From NCBI GenBank assembly GCA_947069175.1, contig CAMTDV010000007.1, positions 51,851,681 through 51,915,680 of the forward strand: 64,000 nt of DNA, written 5' to 3'. Origin of the DNA: Scalesia atractyloides (lineage: Eukaryota; Streptophyta; Magnoliopsida; Asterales; Asteraceae). Positions 21,869-33,715 of the stretch are shown here, one piece after another (within the stretch, counting starts at the first letter, position 1; every line of letters starts with the position of its first letter). The notes beneath the pieces were generated by a model. That model had not been told where the DNA came from. It did no database searches and saw only the letters and a list, made by a program, of their open reading frames with translations. Both the position numbers and the translations under genes were made by a program.

Positions 21869-23037
21869 ATCGTTAATCTATCATAATTTGATCACTTCTT
21901 GAAATCATTGAATTGTCTCCTACATCTTATGTATCAAAGTGGTTCTTAGAGGCTTGATGTTAACCCAACAACGTCATAACGATTTAAGTATTTTCATTTA
22001 ACTATCTTTATTAATTTAAACCATTTTCTGAACTATGATTCTAACAATTATTATATTATTTTACTTGTTTCTTATTTAAATTACTAAAGCTGATAACAAG
22101 TATGCCATGTCAACAAAGCTTGCTATGAAGATGACATGTCATCAAAAACAAACGTCATGCTGTATAAAATAAACAGATTACCGAACAATATGAGAAGTCT
22201 TTAATATATTTAAGGAATAAAATAAAAATTTAATACTCTTAGTTAATAAAACAAATTGATTTAAAAATTTAATACTTCTAATAATACTCTTAATTAATAA
22301 AATAAGCTGATATAAAATTTAATACTCTTAATTAATAAAAAAATTGATGCATCAAAATAAGTTCCATACTTAAGTACCAATTTTTACATCGTTTGGGTGG
22401 TTCGAAAGGTCAATGGATTAAATTTAATTGGTGGTAACCCAAAAGGAGGGATCTAATGTGAAATAAAAGTAGATTAGTGAGTGTATTTGAGTGGTTTTTT
22501 TAAATATTAATTAAATAAACATCTCACTTTCACTTTTAGCTATCATTGATCATGTGTAATCTCAATATGATGATGAACCATAGTGAGTCTTTCTATTAAT
22601 ATTTATTTTTAACTTTTAAAATAAGCTAAATTGACAATATATATTTTTTATGCATTGTTTAACTTACAATTTAAATAGTATCATCTTAAAACTATGATTG
22701 TTTTAGTCACTAGAACCTTATGATTTTGTTTCTTGATAACTTGGGTGAAAGCTTTTTGGAAAGTCACCCATAATTGGATTGTAGTCATCTAAACATGTTT
22801 AACTATGGGGGTTTTTTTCGCATCCACAACTTAAACACAGTAATGATATATAAGGGGGCAATTTCGTACGTCTCAATATCTCTCTTGCAGCCGGAATAAG
22901 ATAAGATTTGCATAGCATGTTACATTTCTCAGACGTAATTTGTATTCATTGTATTTGTTGTATATTTCAATCATCTTATTCTAATTTGCAGCGTACCAAC
23001 AAGCTAGGATAAGGTTTTGCGTTTCCAAGTGGTGAGG
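21869..23037. other. AT-rich intergenic stretch
   Basis: No gene recognised. About 22195-22350 holds three or four degenerate copies of an AATACTCTTARTTAATAAAA-type unit. The rest is unassigned. Confidence 0.5.
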
Positions 23038-24309
23038 TGTAGCGTTTTTCGTACTTTCCTTAATTAGAAAATGTAATCGTATTTTTCTATTTATGGAAAC
23101 TTTTATACGTATTTCATTTCCCAATCTTATAATCTGGGACTTTGCTCGTAATAAAATTCATACCTGATACATACTTGTCTTACATGCATTTAATTGTTAA
23201 TACGTGTTTACATACAAACGATACTTGTTATACGTGCAATACTTACCTAAAATATACTTACATATACATTATACACTTGAAAACATGCGAAAATATCAAG
23301 TTTTACCATGAAATGAAAGATAAACTAAGTTCAAGGACTAAAAATAGCATAATCCGGAGAATGTGGTTTCTTGCCATTGGATTGGTCCATTTTGTGTTTG
23401 TTGCATTAAGTGCACCCAACTAACAACCCCCTAACCCCATCTATAAATACCCACCTTCTCTCACTCTCATTTCACACCTCAAACACTTCTTCTCCTCTCT
23501 CTAAGGCTCTAAAGCTCTCTCTATCTAAAGGTTTAAGGCTTTCAAAAGATAACTCGGTGATCCTCCAACTCTCCAAACCCTTCACGGAATACTCAAGTGG
23601 AAGCTTGCAAAACCGTGAGTACACTTGACCCATTTACCTTTTACACAATTTGGGTTGTAACATGTTATCATACAAAAACACACAAAGAAACACACTACAT
23701 GATTTATACACTCAATCTTTCATACATGCTTATTGTTATGCTTTGGTACATGCTAAATTCATACATGCTACTTGTCATTAACTTAGCTAGCCCCAACTTA
23801 ACATATATAGCGCTATAGGAGTAGCACACCGCCCGTCGGGGTATTGTTAAGTCACAAAGCTGATGCATTCTTGTTACATTCATACTTTAGTATCGTTACT
23901 TCGTGTGACGAGGGACACATTCATTCTTGTGGATACTTGGGTTTGACAATTAGTATTGTACGCTAGCTTACCTTGTATACAATTGCCTGTGGATTTGAGT
24001 AAATACTTTTATACTTATGCTATGTACTTAAACTTGTGTACTCGCCAATACTTGTTGTATTGAACTATACTTTTAACATGTTGCAGGTTAAAGATGTTGA
24101 ATATGACGAATCTAGTAGGGATGACATAGAAACGCACCTAGAATGTTAGGCTTTTTATGTTGTAATTTTTGTTGAATTTGTTATGATGTAATTGACAATA
24201 TGATTTATGAAATGAAAGGAAGTTTTTATTTTAATATTGTCACAAATAGTGTTATGATTTCTCGAGCAATCTATTTCGTCTCACTCTGCCACTCGGTTGG
24301 TGTGTGACA
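23038..24309 (+). repeat. Element C 5' LTR
   Basis: 1,272 bp. TATA box CTATAAATACCC is near 23439. A putative leader intron runs from GTGAGT at 23615 to TTGCAG ending 24086. It ends TGTGTGACA. Frames at 23142, 23410 and 23597 overlap the promoter and leader and are not called as genes. Confidence 0.88.
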
Positions 24310-24312
24310 GAT

Positions 24313-24325
24313 TGGTATCAGAGCC
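24313..24325 (+). other. Primer-binding site of element C (Met-tRNA)
   Basis: TGGTATCAGAGCC, three bases after the LTR end, is a canonical plant primer site. Confidence 0.92.
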
Positions 24326-24548
24326 ATAACTATAGGGAATTAGGTAGAATTGTCATGTTCGACCTAGTCTATAGTTTAAGTGTCCAACTTGACCCTTCTT
24401 GACTCATGCTTAAAAATGTTAATTCTTCCTATTTGCTCATTCCTATTTCTTTTGGTCTTAATACATACAATGTGTCTTTCCTAAGACCATTTACACAATA
24501 TACACAATTGAAGACTTGAAGACACTCGTAATATAAACGAGACGACTT

Positions 24549-24785
24549 CACCAAAATAGGCGTGAAACCCACACTTTGGTGAACGACTCTCAATCCGCGT
24601 AATCGATTTTTCACGAAATTACGCCATCAAGATAGGAGTGATATCCATACCTTGATGGAAAATTTCCATTTCATCTCTAGTGGACCCTTACTAACTAGTC
24701 GGAATTCGCTCCTCGTTTGGAAAGTACCAACCACGATTAGGGTACGATGTTGCCAAGTTAGGGGTGAAACCCGCACCTTGTTAAC
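24549..24785 (+). other. Three related stem-loops in the leader of C
   Basis: Hairpins at 24549-24581 (CACCAAA with TTTGGTG), 24624-24658 (CCATCAAG with CTTGATGG) and 24749-24783 (GTTGCCAAG with CTTGTTAAC, 8 of 9 pairs counting one G-U). All share a loop of the form TAGGNGTGAWAYCCRYAC. The stem bases differ between copies but pairing is kept. They lie 240-475 nt downstream of the primer site, where retroelement packaging or dimerisation signals often sit; that role is inference. Confidence 0.7.
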
Positions 24786-26520
24786 TAGTCCCACTCCTCG
24801 ATTTTTAATCTCGCCAAAGTTTCATTTTTTTCGATCAATTAGATATGTGTAGTAACTGGAAGGGTGAAATGCCGTTAATGGCTTCTCGACGAGAGCATTT
24901 TACCTATAGACCAAAGCAGGTTCCTCTAATTTGAAAGGACATTCGTTCACTTTGGAATAGTCGACGCTTCTCAACCCAAAGCACTCCAATATGTTACTAT
25001 GCCTATCTTTTATGCTATCTCAATTTCTATGTGTTTTAATACTTATTACCTCGTTCATTTCGAACCCGATGCACAATTCGCACATCTTTCAGCAATAAAA
25101 AACAATAATAATTCTCGCAAACCAATTAAATTCATACTCCTTACGTAATCATACGTGTTTATACTATTGAATACTTGTTATGCTTATGTCACCTATGTGA
25201 ACTCATATATGTTATACAATACTTACATGCTCAACGTGAATTTTATTGTGATTACCTAGATGTCTTTTTTCGCAAAACTCAAGTTGGAGAAATGAGTCGA
25301 AGTCAACTCCAACTCGACTATTTTCATAACGATCATTATATCAAAACTTATACCTAAACCTTTTATCATTGTTTCAATTTTTCTCATTTATGCATTAAAC
25401 CTCGAATCTTACTATTTTATCTAAACAATTTCTCGCCCTACAACATATGTACGTAAATTACAACACGAAACCCCTAATGACACTTTAAACGTTTCTTTCA
25501 TAATTTTTCAGAACTTTATGAAATGCTACCCATCAACTTAGTCGGTCAAACGAACCTCTTGCCCTCGATTTTCAGAACTCGTCCAAAACCACTCACTTTA
25601 TACTACCATTCTAAAGACATTTTATTTCCAGTAAGAAACCAACGAAAACTTGCTCTCACATACGTATAAATACTTTGCTAAAAATTTAAGTTTTACATGA
25701 AAATTTTCAAAACACGACTTTTCTTGCATCAATAAAATAAAATAAAGCAAGCTCACTATTTTACAACCTTTTCAAAATATGCAAATCTAAATCTAAACAC
25801 ATGGGCAAGAAAATTTCATATACGATACAAATTTTAAAACAAAAGTAGCAATTCTTTTTAAAAACCACATTTTACATCAAAAATTAATACTTTTCTTAAT
25901 ATTCACCCGACATTCACAAATTTGGTCCTTCATTCCCGACAAACCCGACCTATTTCGTTTCAACAAACTCAATGTTTTGACTCAAAAACCATACACATGC
26001 ATATCATCATACACGATTCAATATATGCAGTCAATATTTATAGCAATCCTACACGTATCATTGTTACTTTTTTTATTTATCACTCAAACTATATACTAGA
26101 TTTATGTGTGCTTAACGCCATGTAAATATCAACTTATTCGTTCTATACTACACGCTAATTTTATGTGTATTTGTCATCAATCATACACCAAAACTCATAC
26201 ATTCGCACACTTGGTAGTCATACATGAAATCTATAAGTAGGCATGACCCGAGTGGTTCGCCTATATTCGACACACTTGTGCATACATACAATCATGCTTA
26301 CATGCTTAATTTTTATACGCTATCTTACACACCTTTTCTTGTAATACTAAATGTAACCTGACCCGTACACTACTAGTACAAACTATGCGGATCATGCACA
26401 AACCAAAATAATCGTGGGTGCACACGAGATTATATTGGTAGGCACATGAAAACCATAGTGGGTTCTACTGTGTATCGTAACAGGGAACGTAACATGACAC
26501 CGAATAGTGAAACAAACGTA
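24786..26520 (+). other. Element C interior, non-coding
   Basis: No frame with a retroelement domain. 24847-24865 holds GTGTAGTAACTGGAAGGGT, shared with the leader of element A. Short frames (24429-24614 minus, 25175-25357, 25922-26125) lack motifs. Confidence 0.6.
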
Positions 26521-26583
26521 ACATGGTGTGAACATGGTGGATACGCCGCTGGTACTTCCTATATATAAGTGTCCCTACCATGT
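26521..26583 (+). other. Conserved 3' hairpin, copy in element C
   Basis: The arms ACATGGTGTGAACA (26521-26534) and TGTCCCTACCATGT (26570-26583) pair at 11 Watson-Crick positions plus one G-U out of 14. The 35-nt loop contains GGTGGATAC, GCCGCTG and GTACTTCCTATATATAAG and is nearly identical to that in elements A and F. It sits about 0.9 kb before the polypurine tract. Confidence 0.75.
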
Positions 26584-27474
26584 TACCAAACTTTCGTAAA
26601 ACGTGCCATGAGAAATTCATTGATTTCCAGACCTTGATAAATACGTTTGATTCATAACAAACTTTGGTGACCTCACTTCGAAAGATTAGTACTCGATTAC
26701 ACATGACAAAGCTTCATTCTCAAAATCGTTAGCTTTAACCAGCCACAACTATCACTAGCATCTCTCAACATTCCATGTCGCATTTTATCCGATATTCATA
26801 TCATTTTTACCCCTCGCATACACCTACTGAATCGTTCACTACTATACCACGATATTCCCAATTCTTCCCTTAACATTTCATCCAAACTTTATTTACAAGC
26901 GGATCAGCCTAAAACGTTCAATCCATTTTTATAAACGTCCCCACCGGCTCAATCTTTTCAAAATGTTCCTTTTTCTTAAAACTACCTTCCACTCTTGTCT
27001 ACCGCAAACTTCAACTAGTCGGTCTATTACTGCCAAAACCATTTTAGAAACCGTAAATATTTACCATCCTAGTTTCTCTCCAATAAACATTTTCTACAAG
27101 TGATTTTCTAGTACGCCTTAGAACTGACAAAACTTTTCTTACAACTTACGGTGCGGATCGCTCATTTTAATCAAAATACATCCTTATATGTACTAAAACC
27201 TTCCTCTTAGGTCACATATACACGTTTTTTCTTATCCTTATACACGTTACGATTGTGTCTCAAAAACACCTTAGTTAAACAAATTACTTTCACGAACCTA
27301 CCATTTTTATCCTTCAAGATTTCGATACATAATTGACACACTTATATATGAACTCCGCAAAACTTTAAACTTCAAAATCTTGATTTTGGCCAAACATTTT
27401 CACCAAAATGACATATTTTCCAAATCTTGCACTTGAATAAATTTCGGGACGAAATTTCCTAAAGGAGGAGAGAT
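26584..27474 (+). other. Element C 3' interior and polypurine tract
   Basis: Non-coding. It is collinear (complementary strand) with 43791-44600 of element D, including GCTTCATTCTCAAAATCGTTAGC and the TTTGGCCAAACRTTTTCACC block. It ends with purine tract AAAGGAGGAGAGA at about 27461-27473. Confidence 0.75.
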
Positions 27475-28795
27475 TGTAACGCCTCGCTTTTATGCTTTTA
27501 TCGTACTTTCCTTAATTAGAAAGTGTAATCGTATTTCAATTTATGGAAACTTGTATTCGTATCGCATTCGTATTTCATTTCCCAATCTTATAATCCGAGA
27601 CTTTGATCGTAAAATCCATACCTGATACATACTTGTCTTACATGCATTTAATTGTTAAATACGTGTTTACATACAAACCGATACTTGTTATACGTGCAAA
27701 TACTCATACATTCATACTTGATACCTAAAATATACTTACATATACATTATACACTTGAAAACATGCGAAAATATCAAGTTTTACCATGAAATGAAAGATA
27801 AACTAAGTTCAAGGACTAAAAATAGCATAATCCGGAGAAAGTGGTTTCTTGTATGGATTGGTCCATTTTGGTTTGTTGCATTAGTATGCACCCAACTAAC
27901 AACCCCCCTAACCCCATCTATAAATACCCACCTCCTCTCACTCTCATTTCACACCTCAAACACTTCTTATCCTCTCTCTAAGGCTCTAAAGCTCTTTATA
28001 TCTAAAGGCTCAAGGCTTTCAAAAGATAACTCGGTGATCCTCCAACTCTCCAAACCCTTCACGGAATACTCAAGTGGAAGCTTGCAAAACCGTGAGTACA
28101 CTAGACCCATTTACCTTTTACACAATTTGGGTTGTAACATTTTATCATACAAAAACACACAAAGATACACACGACATGCTTTATACACTCAATCTTTCAT
28201 ACATGCTTATTGTTATGCTTTGGTACATGCTAAATTCATACATGCTACTTGTCATTAACTTAGCTAGCCCCAACTTAACAAATATAGTCGCTATAGGAGT
28301 AGCACACCGCCCGTCGGGGTATTGTTAAGTCTCAAAGCTGATGCATTCTTGTTACATTCATACTTAGTTCGTTACTTCGTGTGCACGAGGGACACATTCA
28401 TTTTTGTGGATACTTGGGTTTGACAATTAGTATTGTACGCTAGCTTACCTTGTATACAATTGCCGTGTAGATTTGAGTAAATACTTTTATTCTTATGCTA
28501 TGTACTTAAACTTGTGTACTCGCCAATACTTGTTGTATTAAACTATACTTTTAACTTGTTGCAGGTTAAAGATGTTGAATATGACGAATCTAGTAGGGAT
28601 GACATAGAAACACACCTAGACTGTTTGGCTTTTTATGTTGTAATTTTTGTTGAATTTGTTATGACGTAATTGACAATATGATTTATGAAATGAAAGGAAG
28701 TTTTGATTTTAATATTGTCACAAATAGTGTTGTGATGTCTCGAGCAATCTATTTCGTCTCACTCCGATGTTTCCGCCATTGGTTGGGGTGTGACA
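27475..28795 (+). repeat. Element C 3' LTR
   Basis: 1,321 bp, starting TGTAACGCCTCGC and ending GGTGTGACA. TATA box near 27919; putative intron 28092-28564. A 167-codon frame (27755-28258) spans the promoter and leader, has no known domain, and is broken in the partner LTR; it is not called. Confidence 0.88.
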
Positions 28796-28994
28796 TGGGA
28801 GGGGAAAAAAATTTTTTGTGGGGGAACCAAAAAAAATAATGTAATTTAGTAGTGCATTTAAAGAGTGTGTAAGCTGCTGGAAAAAAATCTATGTTATATA
28901 ATATTATGTATCACTTTTATTCACGCAACGGTTACTATATCATGTAATCTTATTAATATACCATTAAAAATAATGAAATTAACTTAAAATAACG
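28796..28994. other. Short spacer between C and E
   Basis: 199 bp, A/T- and G-run-rich, with nothing recognisable. Confidence 0.5.
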
Positions 28995-29395
28995 TGTGGA
29001 GGAAGGATTCGGCCCGACTATTCTGGGTCGGGTAACTAACCATTAAATGCGAAGAGATAATAACAAACAAGAGAATCTTCGTTAGCAAATAGGAGATTTG
29101 CACAATCTCTGAGGAATCAGGGATGTCACGTAACCAACTCTCCGAGGCCTTAGGAAAACCTAATTCATCCATATGTATAAATAGAGGATGCTCATACAAG
29201 GGTAAACACAACTCTCTCCTCACAAACTTTATTGCTCCCACCATGAATACTTATTCTCACACCGGAGGGTGGTTACAGGAATTAAACCCCATTCCTGTAA
29301 CGAGTTCTAATGGTGTCCTGTTTTGTAGATCAGAAGTTCGATCACTCTTACTCGGATTAGCTGTGGGAAAGACGTATTCAGGTGAAGTTTCTACA
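28995..29395 (+). repeat. Element E 5' LTR
   Basis: The end at 29395 is fixed by the abutting primer site. It contains a TATA-like TATAAATAGAGG at 29175-29186. No second copy is in the window. Frames at 28984-29244, 29123-29437 and 29257-29526 overlap it and are chance frames. Confidence 0.65.
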
Positions 29396-29396
29396 T

Positions 29397-29415
29397 TGGC
29401 GCCATCCGTGGGACC
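29397..29415 (+). other. Primer-binding site of element E
   Basis: TGGCGCCATCCGTGGGACC directly after the LTR; the same class of site (TGGCGCCCACCGTGGGG) is used by element H. Confidence 0.85.
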
Positions 29416-30301
29416 TGAAATACAGAAGTATCCATAACCATGATGAGTGTTTTCAACACAAGTACCACGACGGTGAACACTGTTTTGAGTCCCACCGTGG
29501 AGGAAGCGTGACAGCACCAAGCTCATCTGTGACGATTACCGTTCTAAAATAACCAGATCCCTTGCAATGGAATTTGATGCAGAGATGCCCCCAGGGTATG
29601 AAAGAAGACGTTCCAACATAACAACTTCAGGGTCAGGACTTTCTGTTACGAACGCAGGATCAACACTGCTCTCTGCTGTGTCAACAACAGCAGCGGCCAC
29701 TGCTCCTGTCTCAACCCAAGTGGTGTCCCAAAATATCAGTTTATCGGTATTTACGCCGAGCCCTGGCCCGCGAGGATACTATTACTAGCCGTCACAATCC
29801 ATTTATACGACGGCCGTGGGAACAACCACCAAATACTTTCCCACCAACAGATGATTTCCAGTTTCCTCCATTGTACTCAGCGGCGCTAACCGCAGCAATG
29901 TCCATGCCACCTCATCAGCCGATAATCGTGCCAAGAGCAACGTTGAATACTCCACTTACCCCGGGAATCATGCTTACTTTCCGCCCTAATACTACATGCC
30001 ACCTTACGGTTATGCACCTCCCTAAATGTACGGTTTTGGCAACCCGTATGAAAGTACCCAGGCCGCCAATGGGGTTTCCAATACTCGCAACCCTCGTATT
30101 GGCAAGGGGGCCCTAGTCCATACTTTACGCTAACCAAGCCGCCATGACAACCACGTCAGGCCAAACAGAGCCGTCTCCTGCAACACAGCATAACAATTCC
30201 ACCAGTTACCCAAGGTCCATTCGTGATTATACCAGTAGATGAAGAAGAGGAACTGAACAGACTATACAAGCCGGCGGAGGTCATGTTTAGGTCAAAGTTC
30301 T

Positions 30302-32281
30302 TGTACGCCTCGTATTCTTGTACTTTCCTTATTTAGAAAGTAGTACTGAAATTCTATTTTTTGGAAACTTGTAATCATATTCGTATCTTCATTACCAAAC
30401 CTTGTACTCTGATATTATGATCATAATAGAAACTTATTTGACACTTACACATGCTACATACTTAAACTATATGTTACAAACTTGAATACGTGATTATATG
30501 CAAGGGATTCATACTTCGAATATTCAAATACTCAGTTTTATGTGCGATTACACTTATACATCATTCATGCATGCTCGAAATACTTAAAACCGGCTAAAAA
30601 CTGAAACCAGCCTCGAATGACCCCTTGTACGAGTTGGATCCACCTCGCACGAAGTGGGCACACTTAGTACGAAGTGGAGCCCGCTTCGCACGAAGTGGCA
30701 CACTTCGCATGAAGCGGAGTTGGTATACATTTTTCCTATAAATACCGACGCGCTTCACCACATCCAACCTTCCGTTCACTCTCACTCCCGAATTTCTTGA
30801 TTCTCGACAGAACCATCTTCTTCTAAGTGAGTCTAACTCACTAACACTTTATAACTTATCTTCTTCTTTGTACAAGTGTTTGTAAAGCTAACCTACTTCA
30901 TCATCCTTATAGAATTGGATTAGTGTTATAGCTAGTGAGAACGTTGGGGGCTTTAGCTACCCGAATTAAGTTTCACACCTCACTTGAACAATCTTTACTT
31001 TCTGTTAATTCATGACCAACCAGATTGTATTACAACCTTGTGCTTTGGTGAATCATATAAAGAGATTCAAAATCTCCATGCTTAACTTCTATGACAAACG
31101 TGACTAAGCCATACATAAACTATACTTATTTTTCGTATCTTTTTAATAAACCAGTCTAGACGTAACATTAATCACATTCTGATCTAATGTTATAGCCCTA
31201 ACCATTCTGCCTTGTTATCACGATCCCCGTTCACATAAATCAGTGTCGAAATTGGTACAAAACGGGCTAATACATTTCAGGACTGTCAATAGTCAAATCG
31301 TACGAGGTGCAAGTTAACTTATACGAGGTACCCGTCAATTCGTACGAGTTGCAAGTTAACTCGCATGAGGCGGACAGTCCACTTCGTACGAAGTGACATT
31401 TTGCCCGTTTCCTTTCTGTACTTTCTGCCTCAGGATCTGGACCAATCATTCCACTCAGTTTACTCATGTTCTCCTGATTACCCCATGTAGGGTAACTCCG
31501 GGTTGCATCACCTGATCACTCGTCTACCCACGAACTTGCTAAGGAAGCTTACGAAATTGTGAGCATACTCGATCCCATTTTACGCTTTATCACCTTTGGG
31601 TGCAATACATGCACATTATGCAAAATTACACAAACATGCTTATACTCAATTCACAAACAATCTCTATACATGCTCTTGTGCTAAACTTGAAATCACACAT
31701 GCTTATACTCGATATGCTTATACTCAGTCATTAACTTTGATCAAGCCTCCCTTAACATGTATAGCACTATAGGGGTAACGCACCGCCCCTATTCATGAGG
31801 TCATGTTAAGTTAAACACATACGATATTTTCATTGCTATGATTAGATTACGCTTGCGGTAAACTTTGGGTTGACTAGTATACTTATGCATGATAGTTCAA
31901 TGTATGTTAGCCTCAAGAATAGACAATTACGCATGAAGATTTGTTTAAACGTTTATACTATGCTATTATTCAAACATGTATGCTCGCCAATGCCTTGTGT
32001 ATTGAACTATACTTTAACATGTATTGGAGGTTGACATTGATGATGAAACTCATGGAATTAAGTAGGACGACTTAGATACACACCTAGAATTGTATTATTG
32101 ATGTTGTCGTACTTGTATTTTGTTCTAAATATGTTGTATTGATTTCAAACTATTGTACGTGATCTTGGTTAATGAAATGAAATTTTGTTTTTTAATTACT
32201 TGTCATATTTTAGCGTTATGATATCTCGAGCAATCTCTTTCGTCCCACCCCGATGTTTCCGCCATCGGTTGGGGTGTGACA
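30302..32281 (+). mobile_element. Solo LTR of a C-like gypsy in E gag
   Basis: 1,980 bp from TGTACGCCTCG to GGGGTGTGACA, resembling the LTR of C in its ends and inner blocks (CGCACCGCCCC, TGCTCGCCAAT, ATCTCGAGCAATCT). It is flanked at left by GTTCT (30297-30301). At right the duplicate copy preserves GTTCT (32994-32998), while the first copy reads GATCT. TATA box near 30737; putative leader intron 31559-32029. No interior remains, as expected after LTR-LTR recombination. Confidence 0.85.
30624..30723 (+). repeat. 20-bp x5 repeat in U3 of the solo LTR
   Basis: Five units of exactly 20 bp with the core YTCGYACGAAGTGG (palindromic CTTCGYACGAAG), ending just upstream of the TATA box. A related 21-22-bp x5 repeat (TCGTACGAGKTGCAAGTTAA type) lies downstream at 31296-31400. 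GC-rich against an AT-rich background. Enhancer-like by position only. Confidence 0.85.
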
Positions 32282-33310
32282 GATCTCCAGGCGTATAGCG
32301 AAGCTCCGATAAAAGATAAACCAAACTTGCCACCCACCATCGGAAAGTATGCCGGGACTAGTGATCCGGATGATCACATCAACTTGTTCGGGAGCGCGGG
32401 TGAAGTGGCCTTATGACTGATTCCTTTGTGGTGCAAGACGTTTGTCCAAACCTTGGTAGGAGCTCGCCGAGTCTGGTGGAACAACCTTCCGGTTGGCGGA
32501 ATTGACAGCTTCGACGAGCTTACGACCAAGTTCTCACAACAGTTCAGTAAACAACGAAGGCATACCAAGGACCGAAACGAAGTGTTACACATACGATGGC
32601 ATGATAGTTCAATGTATGTTAGCCTCAAGAATAGACAATTACGCATGAAGATTCGTTTAAACGTTTATACTATGCTATTATTCAAACATGTATGCTCGCC
32701 AATGCCTTGTGTATTGAACTATACTTTAACATGTATTGGAGGTTGACATTGATGATGAAACTCATAGAATCAAGTAGGACGACTTAGATACACACCTAGA
32801 ATTGTATTATTGATGTTGTCGTACTTGTATTTTGTCCTAAATATGTTGTATTGATTTCAAACTATTGTACGTGATCTTGGTTAATGAAATGAAATTTTGT
32901 TTTTTAATTACTTGTCATATTTTAGCGTTATGATATCGCGAGAAATCTCTTTCGTCCCACCCCGATGTTTCCGCCATCGGTTGGGGTGTGACAGTTCTCC
33001 AGGCGTATAGCGAAGCTCCGATAAAAGATAAACCAAATATGCCACCCACCATCGGAAAGTATGCCGGGACTAGTGATCCGGATGATCACATCAACTTGTT
33101 CGGGAGCGCGGGTGAAGTGGCCTTATGGCTGATTCCTTTGTGGTGCAAGACGTTTGTCCAAACCTTGGTAGGAGCTGGCCGAGTCTGGTGGAACAACCTT
33201 CCGGTTGGCGGAATTGACAGCTTCGACGAGCTTACGACCAAGTTCTCACAACAGTTCCGTAAACAACGAAGGCATACCAAGGACCGAAACGAAGTGTTAC
33301 ACATACGACG
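31887..33310. repeat. 712-bp tandem duplication across LTR/gag junction
   Basis: Copy 1 is 31887-32598 and copy 2 is 32599-33310. Each contains the last ~395 bp of the solo LTR plus ~315 bp of gag. The join (ATACGATGGC to ATGATAGTTC) has only a few bases of shared sequence, suggesting slipped repair. The copies differ at a few sites. Confidence 0.92.
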
Positions 33311-33715
33311 GCGGGATAATGCAACAATGGAAAACTTTATGACTAGGTTCAATAAAGAAAGCATTGCCATCCCAGGCTAACTCAGGATTTGGCGTGTAGA
33401 GCCTTTCTACAAGGCATGAATGATGACGAACTTCTCAGGAAGTTACATGACAGAAATGGGGTCCCGGACACCATTGAAGAAACAATGAAGATCGCCAAAA
33501 TTTATGTACGCTAAGAAAAATCGATCATCGCTAGTCACACGGCTAAAAAAAGAAAGAGTCTTACAAACCTGACGAAACTGATCGACGGAGTGGCAAGATT
33601 AAGAGCCAAAGTGGGAGATTCTCAAGAGGGAGCCACACCGAATCCTAAGGAAGATATGGCAGACCTCGAAGCACAGCATCGAGGGCGGAATATTCTTCTA
33701 GGACAAAGTTAGACT

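Larger units (their letters stand above)
23038..28795 (+). mobile_element. Gypsy element C, non-coding interior
   Basis: LTRs at 23038-24309 and 27475-28795 flank 3.17 kb. The primer site TGGTATCAGAGCC follows the left LTR and the purine tract AAAGGAGGAGAGA precedes the right one, giving plus orientation. The text before the tract, TTTCGGGACGAAATTTC, resembles the 3' end of Tekay/Del-type gypsy elements. No Gag or Pol frame exists in the interior. Candidate target duplications (TGAGG at 23033, TGGGA at 28796) match at only three of five bases. Related to A by shared leader and hairpin blocks. Confidence 0.88.
29567..33690 (+). pseudogene. Tat-like Gag, split by solo LTR and duplicated
   Basis: The N-terminal, low-complexity Ser/Thr/Ala/Pro-rich part runs from about 29567 (MEFDAEMPPGYERRR) in broken frames to 30296. 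After the solo LTR the capsid region resumes twice: a first copy at 32282-32598 and a second at 32994-33380. The second reads PPTIGKYAGTSDPDDHI, then WCKTFVQTLVGAGRVWWNN, LPVGGIDSFDELTTKF and ENFMTRFNKESI, the usual plant Tat/Athila Gag order. Copy 1 has an in-frame TGA near 32416 where copy 2 has a Trp codon. 33381-33690 continues as a Lys/Arg-rich C-terminal part with stops. Non-functional. Confidence 0.75.
28995..33715 (+). mobile_element. Gypsy element E (Tat-like), 3'-truncated and interrupted
   Basis: A ~400-bp LTR (28995-29395, ending TTTCTACA) is followed by the primer site TGGCGCCATCCGTGGGACC, a form common in plant Tat/Athila-type gypsy elements. Gag begins downstream, is interrupted by a solo LTR, and resumes at 32282. 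The element stops at about 33715 without protease, RT, integrase or 3' LTR. The left boundary is a best guess (TGTGGAGG); no target duplication was found because the right end is missing. Confidence 0.75.

Noticed and set aside
23820..23845. GCACACCGCCCGTCGGGG (also 28300-28320 and, inverted, near 42128), which matches the universal small-subunit rRNA decoding-site motif
   Set aside because: Only this short word matches; flanks are LTR sequence repeated in C and D and show no rRNA context. Judged coincidental.
27755..28258. 167-codon open frame
   Set aside because: It spans the TATA box, leader and putative splice donor of the C 3' LTR; the partner LTR has it broken; no domain.
30624..30723. 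Regular 20-bp repeats resembling a small CRISPR array
   Set aside because: Units are contiguous without unique spacers, lie in a plant LTR promoter, and no cas genes exist.
31267..31467. Minus-strand frame with 7-residue repeats (CELTCNSYELTG...)
   Set aside because: It is the translation of the non-coding 21-bp LTR repeat; no start context or partner.
32374..32646. Minus-strand frames opposite E gag (also 33086-33370)
   Set aside because: Antisense shadows; similarity between the two merely reflects the 712-bp duplication.
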